NCBI RefSeq assembly: GCF_014699135.1
Contig: NZ_JACOFT010000005.1
Span: 186,288-250,287, forward strand
Direction: 5' to 3'
DNA: 64,000 nucleotides
Source of the DNA: Cognatundibacterium aquatile
GTDB taxonomy: Bacteria > Pseudomonadota > Gammaproteobacteria > Burkholderiales > Burkholderiaceae_D
Both the position numbers and the translations under genes were made by a program. Shown here in pieces: positions 49,862 to 60,345 of the stretch. Position 1 is the first letter of the stretch. Each line of letters opens with the position of its first letter. The notes below the pieces were generated by a model, which did not search any database, was not told the origin of the DNA, and saw nothing but the letters and a program-made list of their open reading frames with translations.

Positions 49862-52804
49862 CTACTTCTTGCGTTTCTTTAAAAGAGGTAACAGGTATTT
49901 GCCGGTCACGCTGTCGGGATTGGCGGCAACTTGTTCCGGTGTTCCGGTGGCGATGATGCGGCCACCGCCAGCGCCGCCTTCGGGGCCCAGATCAATCAGC
50001 CAGTCAGCGGTTTTAATCACGTCCAGATTATGTTCGATGATGACCAGCGTATTGCCCTGATCGCGCAGTCTGTGTATCACTTTCAGCAACAGGGCGATAT
50101 CGTGGAAATGCAGACCTGTCGTTGGTTCATCGAGAATATACAGCGTGCGGCCGGTATCACGTTTCGATAATTCCAGCGACAGTTTGACGCGTTGCGCTTC
50201 ACCGCCGGACAAGGTGGTGGCGCTTTGTCCGAGGCGGACATAACCCAGTCCCACATCCAGCAAGGTCTGTAATTTACGCGCAATCACGGGAACAGGTTTG
50301 AAGAATTCATGCGCATCTTCGACGGTCATTTCCAGCACCTGATGGATGTTTTTTCCTTTGTACTGTACTTCCAGCGTTTCGCGGTTATAGCGCTTGCCGT
50401 GACAGACATCACATGGTACATACACATCCGGCAGGAAATGCATTTCGACTTTGATCACGCCGTCGCCCTGACAGGCTTCGCAGCGACCGCCTTTGACGTT
50501 GAATGAAAAACGGCCTGCGCTGTAACCGCGTTCTTTGGCGGTTGGCACGGTCGAAAACAAATCGCGTATCGGTGTGAACAAACCGGTGTAAGTCGCCGGA
50601 TTAGAGCGAGGTGTGCGTCCGATCGGTGCTTGATCAACCGAGATCACTTTATCGAAATGCTCCAACCCGCTGACATGATCAAATGGTGCCGGTTCGGTTT
50701 GCGAGCCATACAGATGGCGCGCCGCGACGTGATACAGCGTGTCGTTCACCAGTGTGGATTTGCCTGAGCCAGAGACACCAGTGACGCAGGTCAGCAAACC
50801 AACCGGCAAATGCATGGTCTCATTTTTGAGATTATTGCCACGCGCACCGGCGATGACTAATTGCTTGTCCGGATGGCTTTCATGACGCTTGGCCGGTACT
50901 GAAATTTCCAGTTCGCCACTCAGGTATTTTGCGGTCAGTGAGCGTGTGTTTGTCATGATGTCATCCAGCGAACCCTGCGCGATCACTTCGCCACCATGCA
51001 CGCCAGCACCGATACCCATATCGACCACAAAATCGGCGCAGCGTATTGCGTCTTCATCGTGTTCGACGACCAGCACGCTGTTACCAATGTCGCGCAGATG
51101 TTTGAGCGTGTCGATCAGTCTGTCGTTATCGCGCTGATGCAAGCCGATGGAAGGTTCATCCAGTACGTACATCACGCCAGTCAGCCCGGAGCCAATCTGC
51201 GATGCCAGACGGATGCGCTGGGCTTCACCGCCGGAGAGTGTATCGGCGCTGCGTTCGAGTGACAGATAATCGAGGCCGACGTTATTCAGGAAAGTCAGGC
51301 GTGCCGTGATTTCTTTGATGATACGGTCGGCAATATCGCGTTTCGCACCGTGTAAGGTCAGATGTTCAAAGAAATGCAAAGTCTCGCGCAAAGGCATGGC
51401 GCTGATATCGTAAATCGCTTTTTCCTGTTTGCCTGCGCCAACTTTGACATTGCGTGCCTCTACCCGCAGACGCGCACCGTCACACGATGGGCATTGTTTT
51501 TCATTGATGAATTTCGCCAACTCTTCTTTCACCGCCATCGAGTCGGTTTCACGATAGCGGCGTTGCAGGTTGGTCACCACACCTTCAAACGTGTGCTCTT
51601 TGATGACGGTACGGCCTTTTTCGTTGATGTAGGTAAACGGTATGGTTTGTTTGCCGGAGCCGTACAAAATGATTTGCTGCGCTGATTCCGGTAATTGCTC
51701 AAACGGCGTATCAATATCAAATTCATAGAATGCCGCCAGGTTCGACAGCATCTGGAAATAAAACTGATTACGGCGATCCCAACCTTTAACGGCGCCGCTC
51801 GCTAATGATAGATTCGGGAAAGCGACGATGCGTTTAGGATCGAAAAATTCGATATGACCCAGCCCATCACATTCCGGACAAGCGCCCATAGGATTGTTAA
51901 ACGAAAATAGACGCGGTTCCAGCTCTTGCAAGGAATAGCCGCAGATAGGGCAGGCAAATTTATTCGAAAATAACTGTTCCTGCTGACTATCCATATCCAC
52001 GATCAGTGCGCGGCCATTCGCAATCCGCAGGCAGGTTTCAAAAGACTCCGCCAGACGTTGCTTGATTTCTTCTTTGACTTTCACGCGATCAACGACAACA
52101 TCGATCGTATGCTTTTCAGTTTTCTTCAGCTTAGGCAAATCATCGACTTCATAAATCTTCGCTTCATGCGTGCCGCTTTGCACACGGAAACGAACGAAAC
52201 CTTGCGCCTGCATTTGCTCGAACAGATCGACATGCTCGCCCTTACGGTTGGATACCACAGGTGCCAATATCATCAGTTTGGTATCTTCCGGCATTGCCAG
52301 CACGGTATCGACCATTTGCGATACCGATTGCGCGGCCAGTGGATTTTCCGGATGATCCGGGCAATATGGCGTGCCGACGCGGGCGTACAACAGGCGCAGA
52401 TAGTCGTGAATTTCGGTGACGGTACCGACGGTCGAGCGCGGATTATGCGAAGTCGCTTTCTGCTCAATAGAAATCGCAGGTGACAGGCCTTCGATCAGAT
52501 CGACATCCGGTTTTTCCATCAGCTGCAAAAACTGCCGTGCGTAGGCCGACAGCGATTCCACATAACGACGCTGGCCTTCAGCGTACAACGTGTCAAACGC
52601 CAGCGACGATTTACCTGAACCCGATAAGCCAGTAATCACGACCAGCTTATTGCGCGGCAAATCGATGTTGATGTTTTTCAGGTTATGCGTACGCGCGCCG
52701 CGTACGCGGATCAGCTCGCGCTTCTGCATACGGGCAATATCGTCCGCATCGAACTCGATTTCGGCTGGTTTTGGTGCTTTAGCGGCTTTTGGTCGTGTCG
52801 TCAT
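49862..52804 (-). CDS. uvrA: Excinuclease ABC subunit A
   Basis: A 980-residue damage-recognition ATPase of nucleotide excision repair. It has two ABC modules: Walker [21 protein letters not shown] and [17 protein letters not shown], signatures [18 protein letters not shown] and [18 protein letters not shown]. Two zinc sites are CPICGY with CPEC and CEACQGDG with CDVCHG. The ATG at 52804 gives a 30-residue Ala/Lys-rich head before the usual start [15 protein letters not shown]; the frame extends to 53038, over the divergent MFS gene. No clear LexA-type box in the 118-base gap. Confidence 0.97.
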   Translation of the reverse strand: MTTRPKAAKAPKPAEIEFDADDIARMQKRELIRVRGARTHNLKNINIDLPRNKLVVITGLSGSGKSSLAFDTLYAEGQRRYVESLSAYARQFLQLMEKPDVDLIEGLSPAISIEQKATSHNPRSTVGTVTEIHDYLRLLYARVGTPYCPDHPENPLAAQSVSQMVDTVLAMPEDTKLMILAPVVSNRKGEHVDLFEQMQAQGFVRFRVQSGTHEAKIYEVDDLPKLKKTEKHTIDVVVDRVKVKEEIKQRLAESFETCLRIANGRALIVDMDSQQEQLFSNKFACPICGYSLQELEPRLFSFNNPMGACPECDGLGHIEFFDPKRIVAFPNLSLASGAVKGWDRRNQFYFQMLSNLAAFYEFDIDTPFEQLPESAQQIILYGSGKQTIPFTYINEKGRTVIKEHTFEGVVTNLQRRYRETDSMAVKEELAKFINEKQCPSCDGARLRVEARNVKVGAGKQEKAIYDISAMPLRETLHFFEHLTLHGAKRDIADRIIKEITARLTFLNNVGLDYLSLERSADTLSGGEAQRIRLASQIGSGLTGVMYVLDEPSIGLHQRDNDRLIDTLKHLRDIGNSVLVVEHDEDAIRCADFVVDMGIGAGVHGGEVIAQGSLDDIMTNTRSLTAKYLSGELEISVPAKRHESHPDKQLVIAGARGNNLKNETMHLPVGLLTCVTGVSGSGKSTLVNDTLYHVAARHLYGSQTEPAPFDHVSGLEHFDKVISVDQAPIGRTPRSNPATYTGLFTPIRDLFSTVPTAKERGYSAGRFSFNVKGGRCEACQGDGVIKVEMHFLPDVYVPCDVCHGKRYNRETLEVQYKGKNIHQVLEMTVEDAHEFFKPVPVIARKLQTLLDVGLGYVRLGQSATTLSGGEAQRVKLSLELSKRDTGRTLYILDEPTTGLHFHDIALLLKVIHRLRDQGNTLVIIEHNLDVIKTADWLIDLGPEGGAGGGRIIATGTPEQVAANPDSVTGKYLLPLLKKRKK

Positions 52805-52922
52805 GATATTTGATCTGAATTTGGGCTGAGGCAAGCAACCTGCTACTATAACGGGTTTTTGAACATTACCGCAGGCTCGTCTTTGCTTTGCGCAAATTAC
52901 CTCACGTGGGCGAGTTTTTAAT

Positions 52923-54164
52923 ATGACTATGGCAACAAAATCCGATAGCACTGGTGCAATACAAAGTGAATCATCCGGGATGAGCCGCGATGAAATCCGT
53001 TCCGCCACATCATTAGCGTCGATCTTTGCCTTGCGCATGCTCGGATTATTTTTGATTTTGCCAGTCTTTGCGATACACGCAAAAACGCTGCCGGACGGCG
53101 ATAACGCCTTGCTGGTCGGGCTGGCGATGGGGATTTATGGTCTGAGCCAGGCATTTGGTCAGATTCCATTTGGCATTGCATCGGATAAATTTGGCCGCAA
53201 ACGTATCATCGTCATCGGTCTGATTTTATTTGCCGTTGGTGCGTTTGTCGCTGCATCCGCCACCACCGTCATGGGCGTTCTGATCGGCCGGGCGATTCAA
53301 GGCGCAGGTGCAATTTCCGCCGCCATTACTGCCTTAATCGCTGACTCGACGCGCGACGAGCACAGAACCAAAGCGATGGCGATGGTAGGTGGCTCTATCG
53401 GTTTGACGTTTGCCTTGTCGCTGGTGATCTCCCCCTTGTTGTATCAGAGCATCGGTATGGGCGGCATTTTTGCGCTGACTGGGGTACTCTCGCTGATCGC
53501 GATAGTTGTCGTTTTATATGTCACACCGGATGCCCCTGCCTTGCAGCACGAGCCTGTGCCCTTATCCGTTGTCCTGAAAAACCGCGAACTGATGCGCTTA
53601 AATTATGGCGTGTTTGTACTGCATCTGTCACAGATGGCGATGTTTGTCGTCGTGCCTTCGGTGTTGGTTCAGTTTCTCGATTTGCCGGTTGCATCGCACT
53701 GGAAAATCTATTTACCGATTATGTTTGCGTCGTTTATTGCGATGCTGCCAGCGATTTTTATCGGTGAAAAATATGGCAAGATGAAACAGGTGTTTGTCGG
53801 TGCGATTGCCTTACTGTTGTTGGTGCAGCTGGGTTTCTGGCAGTTCCTGCAACAGCCTTTTGCTTTGGTCAGTTTATTGTTTGCCTTTTTTGTGGCTTTC
53901 AATATTTTAGAAGCGAGTCAGCCATCGTTAGTCTCGCGTATTGCGCCGCCTGCAGCGAAAGGTGCGGCACTGGGCGTGTATAACACCTTGCAAGCGATAG
54001 GCTTGTTTTGTGGCGGCGCTGTGGGTGGGTGGGTCAAACAAAATCTTAGCGGATCAAGCGTCTTTATTGTATGCGCAATAATGACGGTGCTGTGGCTTAT
54101 AATCGCGATCAACATGCCCGACATTGCTAAACGCACGAAAGCAGCGCCCGCAGTGCAGGCTTAA
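52923..54164 (+). CDS. MFS transporter
   Basis: A 413-residue major facilitator superfamily protein with twelve helices. [20 protein letters not shown] and [17 protein letters not shown] hold the loop 2-3 motif (DKFGRKR), and [20 protein letters not shown] is motif C-like of drug exporters. The conserved C-terminal part [20 protein letters not shown] fits the YfcJ/YajR-like exporter group; the YAM domain of YajR is absent. Substrate unknown. It sits between uvrA and ssb, a frequent betaproteobacterial order. Confidence 0.9.
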   Translation: MTMATKSDSTGAIQSESSGMSRDEIRSATSLASIFALRMLGLFLILPVFAIHAKTLPDGDNALLVGLAMGIYGLSQAFGQIPFGIASDKFGRKRIIVIGLILFAVGAFVAASATTVMGVLIGRAIQGAGAISAAITALIADSTRDEHRTKAMAMVGGSIGLTFALSLVISPLLYQSIGMGGIFALTGVLSLIAIVVVLYVTPDAPALQHEPVPLSVVLKNRELMRLNYGVFVLHLSQMAMFVVVPSVLVQFLDLPVASHWKIYLPIMFASFIAMLPAIFIGEKYGKMKQVFVGAIALLLLVQLGFWQFLQQPFALVSLLFAFFVAFNILEASQPSLVSRIAPPAAKGAALGVYNTLQAIGLFCGGAVGGWVKQNLSGSSVFIVCAIMTVLWLIIAINMPDIAKRTKAAPAVQA

Positions 54165-54203
54165 TTAATACACATTTGAATTACAGGAAAACAGGAGAAT
54201 TAC

Positions 54204-54695
54204 ATGGCATCCGTGAATAAAGTCATCATCGTCGGCAATCTTGGCCGCGACCCTGAAACACGCTACATGCCAAGTGGTGACGCGATGACCAGCATTACCG
54301 TCGCGACAACCGATAGCTGGAAAGATAAAGCGACTGGCGAAAAGAAAGAGCAGACCGAATGGCATCGCATTACCTTCTTTGGCAAGCTCGCTGAAATCGC
54401 TGGCCAGTATCTGAAAAAAGGCTCACAAGTCTACGTCGAAGGCAGCTTACGCACTCGCAAATACACAGACAAAGACGGCGTCGAAAAATACGCAACCGAC
54501 ATCAAGGCGGACAGCATGCAGATGCTGGGCGGTCGTCAGGGCATGGGCGGCGGCGCAGCCATGGATGACAGCGGTTACGGCGGCGGAGCACCTGCTCCCG
54601 CTCCACGCCAGGCCGCAGCGCCTGCGCCACGTCAGGCCCCAGCTTCTCGCCCGGCACCGAACTTCTCAGATATGGATGACGATATTCCGTTTTGA
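54204..54695 (+). CDS. ssb: Single-stranded DNA-binding protein
   Basis: A 163-residue SSB. The OB-fold (residues 1-110) starts [20 protein letters not shown] with [22 protein letters not shown] Gly/Pro/Ala/Gln-rich linker (about 112-152) follows, and the acidic tip DMDDDIPF binds partner proteins of replication and repair. GGAG site before the ATG; ends at a terminator 30 bases on. Confidence 0.97.
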   Translation: MASVNKVIIVGNLGRDPETRYMPSGDAMTSITVATTDSWKDKATGEKKEQTEWHRITFFGKLAEIAGQYLKKGSQVYVEGSLRTRKYTDKDGVEKYATDIKADSMQMLGGRQGMGGGAAMDDSGYGGGAPAPAPRQAAAPAPRQAPASRPAPNFSDMDDDIPF

Positions 54696-54723
54696 GACCC
54701 AGTATTCTTTAGTTTGTAAACTA

Positions 54724-54758
54724 AACCCTACAAGTCTTTGATTTGTAGGGTTTTTTCT
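54724..54758 (+). terminator. Terminator of ssb
   Basis: Stem AACCCTACAA / TTTGTAGGGTT with an 8-base loop and a run of six T. Confidence 0.92.
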
Positions 54759-54759
54759 T

Positions 54760-55278
54760 GTTTGCAGAGAAAAATAAATACAAATTTTTTTTATAAGATG
54801 TTTGCGATTTGATTAGCAAAAAGAAATATGTTGAATAACGATAAGTCTTTGATATATATGGAATTGTTTTCCTCAGAAATAAAGAAAATTTATATCTTTA
54901 AAAGAAATGTAAATCAATGTAATTGTTAAAAAATAATTTCTTATATTGCACTATGATTTTCACGCATTAATCCGTCTCATTTTTTGGATAAATCGTCGGA
55001 GATTGATGACTGTATCCAAAAAATCATATCGGTCGCCGGCATCGTACTCAAGGGCAATGCCGCGTAAATTGATCGTAACAAAAACTTGATCTCTATTCCG
55101 GTGGTAGCGGCGTGTACGCAGTGGCGACACGCTTGCATGTCATTTGATCGCTCTTATCGATCTCTGCGACACGATGGAAAAGAAGAGTATCCGGGTTTAT
55201 TTACTCCTCGCTGGCGAACATTGTTGTTGCCAGCAATAGGTTGATCTCAATTTCAAATTTATTAGGTGAGGATTCCAT
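54760..55278. other. A+T-rich intergenic region
   Basis: About 520 bases without a recognisable gene. The first 200 are strikingly rich in A and T compared with the flanks. A short frame at 55137-55244 (35 residues, starts MSFDRSYRSL) has no ribosome site and no family I know. The region probably holds the promoter of the following lipoprotein. Confidence 0.6.
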
Positions 55279-56049
55279 ATGTGGTCAGGAAATAAAACGC
55301 CGTATCTCAAGCAAAGTATCGCTCTGACACTTTTGATATGCACTACTGCTTGTGGGAATAGTTCCAGCAGTTCAGCCAATCCAGATGGCAATAACAGTAG
55401 CTCAGCGGGATCGGGTTACGAGGTGGTAACGGTGACAAAACCTGAGAACCTTGCGCAGTATCGCGACTGGTATAAAAATGGTTATGACGCCTGCGTCGGT
55501 TTCGCGCAAATAAAAAATCTGCCAGTCAAGCCGTTTATTGATATTCCAGCTGATTTCATTATCGATAAAGATACATATGTCAGCGATGGAAAAAATTATT
55601 CGCATACAACGGTCAGTAACGTCATCAAGGTCGATATGACTCCGGAAAGCGGCTGTGCCTCGTCGATCGCAAAAACAGAAACATTACGTGTTGTGAACAA
55701 TGGAAACAGCTATCACATTGATGTTCAGGAAAATGGCGAGCGTGTCTCGCAGCCTGTGCAAGCAGAAACTAAAGGTGGCGAGGAAAATAGCGCAATCTAT
55801 ACCGATGCCAAGGTGGTCAATGGCATCCAATTGAAATGCTTGCCAGAAAGTGCGACGACGCAAATTGCAGGTCAGGTTTGCATGATTGAAACCCAGGGTT
55901 CGACCAAATTTATCGGCTACGACGGTAAATACGTGGCAGGTTATGTCAGGGCATTGACTGCAAAAGATCAGTTCGGTGTCGTCATTACTGAACCGGTTTC
56001 GGTGAAAGTCAGCGCGTCCATAGATCCTAAGGTTTTCAATATCAAATAA
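55279..56049 (+). CDS. Hypothetical lipoprotein
   Basis: A 256-residue secreted lipoprotein of unknown function. The signal peptide (LKQSIALTLLICTTACG) ends in a lipobox with the lipidated Cys at about residue 25, then a Ser/Asn/Gly-rich linker (residues 28-45). The rest is a mixed domain with four or five cysteines (for example DACVGF, SGCASS, LKCLPE, QVCMIE) that may form disulfides. No known domain. GGTGAGGA ribosome site upstream. A short frame with a TadE-like start overlaps its stop by one base, suggesting a link to a former pilus or secretion gene set. Codon use is more A+T-rich than the surrounding genes. Confidence 0.78.
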   Translation: MWSGNKTPYLKQSIALTLLICTTACGNSSSSSANPDGNNSSSAGSGYEVVTVTKPENLAQYRDWYKNGYDACVGFAQIKNLPVKPFIDIPADFIIDKDTYVSDGKNYSHTTVSNVIKVDMTPESGCASSIAKTETLRVVNNGNSYHIDVQENGERVSQPVQAETKGGEENSAIYTDAKVVNGIQLKCLPESATTQIAGQVCMIETQGSTKFIGYDGKYVAGYVRALTAKDQFGVVITEPVSVKVSASIDPKVFNIK

Positions 56050-56241
56050 TGACACAGTTGGCGCACAGTCGATTTCAACAAGGGCAAGCCATGATGGAGT
56101 TTCTGGTATTTGCCGGCGTCGCAATCAGCCTTTTTTCAGGCATCTTATATCTTGGTAATTCCATGATATTCAAGCGCATATGATCCAGGCCGCTCGCTAC
56201 GCGGCATGGGAAAGGACTGTGCACGATAACGCCAACTTATA
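56049..56241 (+). pseudogene. Frameshifted TadE-like pseudopilin remnant
   Basis: The open frame from the ATG at 56049 gives 44 residues: QQGQAMMEFLVFAGVAISLF, then GILYLGNSMIFKRI and a TGA at 56181. GQAMMEFLVF is the TadE/TadG type processing site and hydrophobic helix. The next frame continues with IQAARYAAWERTVHDNANL up to TAG at 56239-56241; RYAAWERTV is what follows the helix in such proteins. Removing one AT of the ATAT at 56178-56181 joins the two frames. The joined product is still only about 63 residues, so the gene is also truncated. Translation is coupled to the lipoprotein gene (TAATG). Decay or a sequencing error are both possible. Confidence 0.65.
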
Positions 56242-56765
56242 GGATTCCTGATTCAACAGCGGCTTCTGACGTAAAGAAATTTCAGCAATGCGGACGCTAG
56301 AAAATCGGTGTGATCCGATAAAAATTTTGGCACAAATACATTGTAAAAATTTAACAAATATTTACTTAAGTTAAATCTTGTGTGCTGATGTTTTTTTATG
56401 AAAATATCAGGATATTATTCCGCCTGTTCTGGCATGAATAAATAAACATCCAGTGTTTCTTTGAATCAGGTTTCTTGGACAGAACATGCCTGCTGACAAT
56501 GAACTCGTGTTCATTATTTTTTTATGTGGCAGGTTGCTCTCGGGGAAATAAATGGGGGCGTAGCGCCGGAGTTTGCGCTAATGCATAAAAAAATGAATCT
56601 GGAATATGGTACTGAAATGAAAGACATATCCAGCTTGCACAGATAGGCACAACTTGATATCGGTCAATATCGATCGCAGTGCGTCAGTCCTAGAATCGGA
56701 TATGACATGCGCAAACAGTGTGTTTGTCTGACCGATCAAATTCAACAAGAAAAAGAGTCTACATT
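56242..56765. other. Intergenic region before the chemoreceptor
   Basis: About 520 A+T-rich bases with no convincing gene. The first part may be further decay of the TadE-like gene: one frame gives RIPDSTAASDVKKFQQ but no family match. A hairpin with T run is listed separately. No flagellar sigma-28 promoter could be seen in front of the chemoreceptor. Confidence 0.5.
56498..56523 (+). terminator. Possible intrinsic terminator
   Basis: Stem AATGAAC / GTTCATT with a 4-base loop, followed by a T-rich run (ATTTTTTTTA-like). It could end transcripts from the lipoprotein region. Confidence 0.55.
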
Positions 56766-58490
56766 ATGAAATGGTTTAACAACTTAAAAATTGCCTCCAA
56801 GTTATTGCTGTCATTTTCGATCGCAATCGTGCTGAGCATTTTTCTCGGTGTTTTTTCCATCGTCCAGTTAAGTAAGGTCAATGAAGCTGCAACTGCGGTT
56901 GCGACTAACTGGCTGCCAAGCATACAAGTCTTGGGGCGGGTAAAAATGGCGATGGCGCGCATCCGTAGTTTTGAACAACAGCATATTCTGGCAACGACGC
57001 CGGAAGATATGCAGACCGCAGAAAAAAATGCTGCAAAGCAGGTCGACGATTTGATCTCTTTACAAAAAAAATATGAGTCGCTGATCAGTGAAGAAGAAGA
57101 GAAAAAGATTTATCCGGAAGTAGCAAAAAGCATTACTGTATTTCTGGCGGAGCACACCAAGATCATTGAGTATTCTTCTAAGCGGACGAAAGAAGAAGCC
57201 ATTACCCTAATGCGCGGTGAATCGACAAAGGTTTATCGTGCCATGCTGGCCGAGGTGGATAAGCTGGCAGATATCAATGATGCCGGCGCTGAGAAGTCGA
57301 GTGAATTTGCTGGAAAAACTTATAGCGATTCCAGAACCTGGATCGTCGTACTGATAGTCGTGATTGCGGTTCTGTCATTTACGTTCGCTTACTGGATTGC
57401 GCGCTTAATCTCAGTGAAGCTGAATGAGGCTGTGACGATTGCAAATACGATCGCAGGCGGCAATCTGAATCAGCAAATTCACGTTACTTCACAAGACGAA
57501 ACAGGTCTCTTGCTGCAGGCATTAAAAGAAATGAACAGCAGTTTGCAGAATATTGTCGGCCAGGTGCGCGATGGAACAGACACGATTGCGACAGCGTCGG
57601 CGCAGATCGCCAGTGGCAATCTGGATTTGTCTTCGCGTACAGAACAACAGGCAAGCTCGCTTGAAGAAACCGCATCGTCCATGGAAGAACTGACCTCCAC
57701 CGTAAAACAAAACGTGGATAATGCCCGTCAGGCCAATGTGCTTGCTGTGGCAGCTTCTGAAGTTGCGGTCAAAGGCGGTGCTGTTGTTTCGCAGGTGGTC
57801 GATACGATGGGGGCGATCGATACTTCGTCTAAGAAAATTGTCGATATCATCAGTGTGATTGATGGCATCGCTTTTCAGACAAATATTCTGGCACTGAATG
57901 CCGCGGTTGAGGCCGCGCGTGCAGGTGAGCAGGGGCGTGGTTTTGCCGTCGTTGCCAGTGAGGTGCGTAGTCTCGCGCATCGCTCCGCCAGTGCTGCGAA
58001 GGAAATCAAGCAGTTGATTGATGATTCCGTTAGTAAAGTTGATACCGGTAGCCGTCTGGTGGACCAGGCTGGTGTGATGATGGAAGAAATCGTTAACAGC
58101 GTGAAACGTGTCACTGACATCATGGGAGAAATTACCTCAGCCAGTATTGAACAGGAAGCCGGAATCGAACAAATTAATCAGGCGATTACGGAAATGGATA
58201 CTGTTACCCAGCAGAATGCCGCACTGGTGGAAGAGGCCGCTGCTGCCGCTGCTTCTTTACAGGATCAGGCTGCAGATCTGGCGCAAGTGGTCAGCGTGTT
58301 TCAGTTGTCCGGTGGCAGTGCTATTAATCTGAAAAGCACAGTAAAAGAAGTGAGAGACACGAAGACCCAGAGCCGCATCAGCCAGGCAAAACACGAGCCT
58401 GTATTGAAAAAAAGTAAAAAGGCGACGCCACAACTGACCAGCGTAAGCGCAGCTAAACCTGCCAGAAATGATGAGTGGGAAGAGTTCTGA
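56766..58490 (+). CDS. Methyl-accepting chemotaxis protein
   Basis: A 574-residue chemoreceptor. An N-terminal helix, a periplasmic four-helix-bundle ligand domain (about 35-205), a second helix (WIVVLIVVIAVLSFTFAYW), a HAMP domain (about 225-275) and a long signalling coiled coil follow. The tip that contacts CheA and CheW is IDGIAFQTNILALNAAVEAA with RAGEQGRGFAVVASEVR. Methylation helices show paired Glu/Gln. The tail ends DEWEEF, close to the NWETF-type tether that holds CheR and CheB. The ATG at 56766 is chosen over 56718 because it starts the typical MKWFNNLKI head. Ligand unknown. Confidence 0.95.
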   Translation: MKWFNNLKIASKLLLSFSIAIVLSIFLGVFSIVQLSKVNEAATAVATNWLPSIQVLGRVKMAMARIRSFEQQHILATTPEDMQTAEKNAAKQVDDLISLQKKYESLISEEEEKKIYPEVAKSITVFLAEHTKIIEYSSKRTKEEAITLMRGESTKVYRAMLAEVDKLADINDAGAEKSSEFAGKTYSDSRTWIVVLIVVIAVLSFTFAYWIARLISVKLNEAVTIANTIAGGNLNQQIHVTSQDETGLLLQALKEMNSSLQNIVGQVRDGTDTIATASAQIASGNLDLSSRTEQQASSLEETASSMEELTSTVKQNVDNARQANVLAVAASEVAVKGGAVVSQVVDTMGAIDTSSKKIVDIISVIDGIAFQTNILALNAAVEAARAGEQGRGFAVVASEVRSLAHRSASAAKEIKQLIDDSVSKVDTGSRLVDQAGVMMEEIVNSVKRVTDIMGEITSASIEQEAGIEQINQAITEMDTVTQQNAALVEEAAAAAASLQDQAADLAQVVSVFQLSGGSAINLKSTVKEVRDTKTQSRISQAKHEPVLKKSKKATPQLTSVSAAKPARNDEWEEF

Positions 58491-58520
58491 GTTTTGAGTT
58501 CAGAATAACGATATTAGGAT

Positions 58521-58557
58521 AAAAAACGCACTCGATTTTTATGTCGAGTGCGTTTTT
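58521..58557. terminator. Terminator after the chemoreceptor gene
   Basis: Stem AAAAACGCACTCGA / TCGAGTGCGTTTTT with a loop of about 8 bases and A/T runs on both sides; serves the convergent DUF4148 gene too. Confidence 0.93.
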
Positions 58558-58618
58558 CATTTTGGCAGAGCTCTGAGAGAGCAGACCAGTCTGGCCATTT
58601 TTCCGGTACCGTCGGTGC

Positions 58619-58861
58619 TTATTTTTTGTCAGCTTTGGCAGTTTCTTTTTTTGCTGCGTTGGCTTTTGCTAATTCAGTTTTTTGCGCTTCGTACCAGATC
58701 ATTCCTTCCATACCAACTTCTTCACCCTGAGCGCGCGCCTGCACCAGTTCAGCGACAACTTCGGCACGGGTTTTAGGAGCTGGTGTCGTTGTTTCTGCTG
58801 CAAAGACTGCACTTGTGCTGAGGCTGATCAGGCCAGCAATGAATAAATATGTTGTTTTCAT
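58619..58861 (-). CDS. DUF4148-like small exported protein
   Basis: An 80-residue protein with a signal peptide (cut near SAVFAAE). The mature part has TRAEVVAELVQARAQGE, the DUF4148 pattern, then a Lys/Ala-rich charged tail. DUF4148 proteins are abundant, small, periplasmic and uncharacterised in Burkholderiales. Divergent from the LysR gene, with 270 bases between; nothing else is recognisable in that gap. Confidence 0.8.
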   Translation of the reverse strand: MKTTYLFIAGLISLSTSAVFAAETTTPAPKTRAEVVAELVQARAQGEEVGMEGMIWYEAQKTELAKANAAKKETAKADKK

Positions 58862-59131
58862 TTAAGTTTCCAATTCAGTTATCAAGAGTCAAAATGCCCT
58901 ATCCCTGATGCTTATGCTGCCGATAGCATTGCGGCCTACATACAACCCGGTAAAAGTGGTCTTTGAGTGTGCCGAACGACGATCTATAAGGTGGGGATCT
59001 GGCTTTGTTGAATAAGCGTATTGTGTCAAAGGCTTATTGACGGACGAAGTGTAGGCTTTTCTTTTTAATCAAAAAAGACGAGTATCGGGAATATACTATT
59101 GCTTATAGCGGAACAATAAGGGGCTTGAAAA

Positions 59132-60079
59132 ATGGACAGGCTACAATCAATGCGCATATTTTCCAAGGTCGTTGAGTTGGGCGGATTTGCCAGAGCCGCA
59201 GCTGCTCTGGAGATGTCAAATGCCGTTGTGACCCGCTACGTCGCAGACCTTGAATCACATCTCGGTACGCGCTTATTAAACCGGACTACGCGCAAATTAT
59301 CGCTGACTGAAACCGGGCATGTTTATCTCGAACGCGTCCGCCAGATTTTGGCTGATATCGAAGATGCTGATGCGATTGCTGCAACATCAGCAAAAAAGCC
59401 GAGTGGCACCTTGCGGATTTATTCGGTGCCGGGCTTTGGCGTGTCACAACTGGCCCCTTTGCTGCCACTTTTTGCAAAAAAATTCCCCGATATTATTCTG
59501 GACATCAAAATTTCTTCGCATTCTATCGATATGGTGGAAGAGGGGATTGATGTTGGTTTTTTTCTTGATTTACAAAAAATCGATAGCAGCATGATCGCCC
59601 GTCAACTGGCAGCACCGGAAGTCATGTTGTGCGCGACACCTGAATATCTGCGAGCCAACGGCACACCGCAAACTTTAGACGATATCTCTCAACATCGGTG
59701 TCTGAATTATGGCTTTGATTTTATGCGTCACAATTGGATGATTCACGAGCGGGATGCGGAAGAGTTCTCTTATCCCGGGAAATCAAAACAAGCGTTAAAG
59801 CAGATACCAGTCAATAGCCGGGTTGTTTCGAATAACACAGATATTCTCCGGGAATGTGCTCTTGCCGATATGGGCCTGGTCTTATTGCCATCCTATTCGT
59901 TGGAAAATGATATCCGCAGCGGTCGCCTGATCCGGCTGCTTCCTGATCACTTGTTTGGTAGTGTCACTATTTTCATGGCTTACCCCAGTCGCCGTTTGCT
60001 TTCTGCAAAAGTCCGAAGTTTTATTAATTTCATCGTTGAAAAATTTCCGCACGCTGGCATGACGCAGCAGACACTTTGA
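59132..60079 (+). CDS. LysR-family transcriptional regulator
   Basis: A 315-residue LysR regulator of the DmlR/AaeR-like branch. The helix-turn-helix is MRIFSKVVELGGFARAAAAL with VVTRYVADLESHLGTRLLNR; RTTRKLSLTETG follows as usual. The effector domain starts at about residue 90 (PSGTLRIYSVPGFGVSQLAP). It lies 266 bases before the export genes on the same strand, so it may control them, but a role at the divergent DUF4148 gene is also possible. Confidence 0.9.
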   Translation: MDRLQSMRIFSKVVELGGFARAAAALEMSNAVVTRYVADLESHLGTRLLNRTTRKLSLTETGHVYLERVRQILADIEDADAIAATSAKKPSGTLRIYSVPGFGVSQLAPLLPLFAKKFPDIILDIKISSHSIDMVEEGIDVGFFLDLQKIDSSMIARQLAAPEVMLCATPEYLRANGTPQTLDDISQHRCLNYGFDFMRHNWMIHERDAEEFSYPGKSKQALKQIPVNSRVVSNNTDILRECALADMGLVLLPSYSLENDIRSGRLIRLLPDHLFGSVTIFMAYPSRRLLSAKVRSFINFIVEKFPHAGMTQQTL

Positions 60080-60345
60080 TCTGCCATAAAAAAATTGCAT
60101 GTACCCTGAGCTTGAACAGTCTGTGAAGTGATGATTTCACTTATTATTAGATTGGCATCCTGAAGGTAGGCGTTTTTAACATCGGTGTTGTATCACTTGG
60201 CTCACTTGTTCAGTCAGCGGTGGTGTTTTTAGTCGCCGTATGTTCAGGGTATCGCTGTCAGCGAAGTTGAACCGGTATTGATCTGAGAATCAACAGTGCG
60301 GCTGAGGAAATTTCCACTAGACGTCAGGAACAAAGGTGATGAAGT

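Noticed and set aside
52805-52922. LexA box in the uvrA/MFS gap
   Set aside because: I looked for CTG-N10-CAG type dyads and found only a half-match (CTGCTACTATAACGGG), not a palindrome.
55137-55244. 35-residue frame starting MSFDRSYRSL before the lipoprotein gene
   Set aside because: No ribosome site, no family match, in a region that looks non-coding.
56242-56765. Flagellar sigma-28 promoter before the chemoreceptor gene
   Set aside because: No TAAA-N15-GCCGATAA-like sequence seen at a sensible distance.
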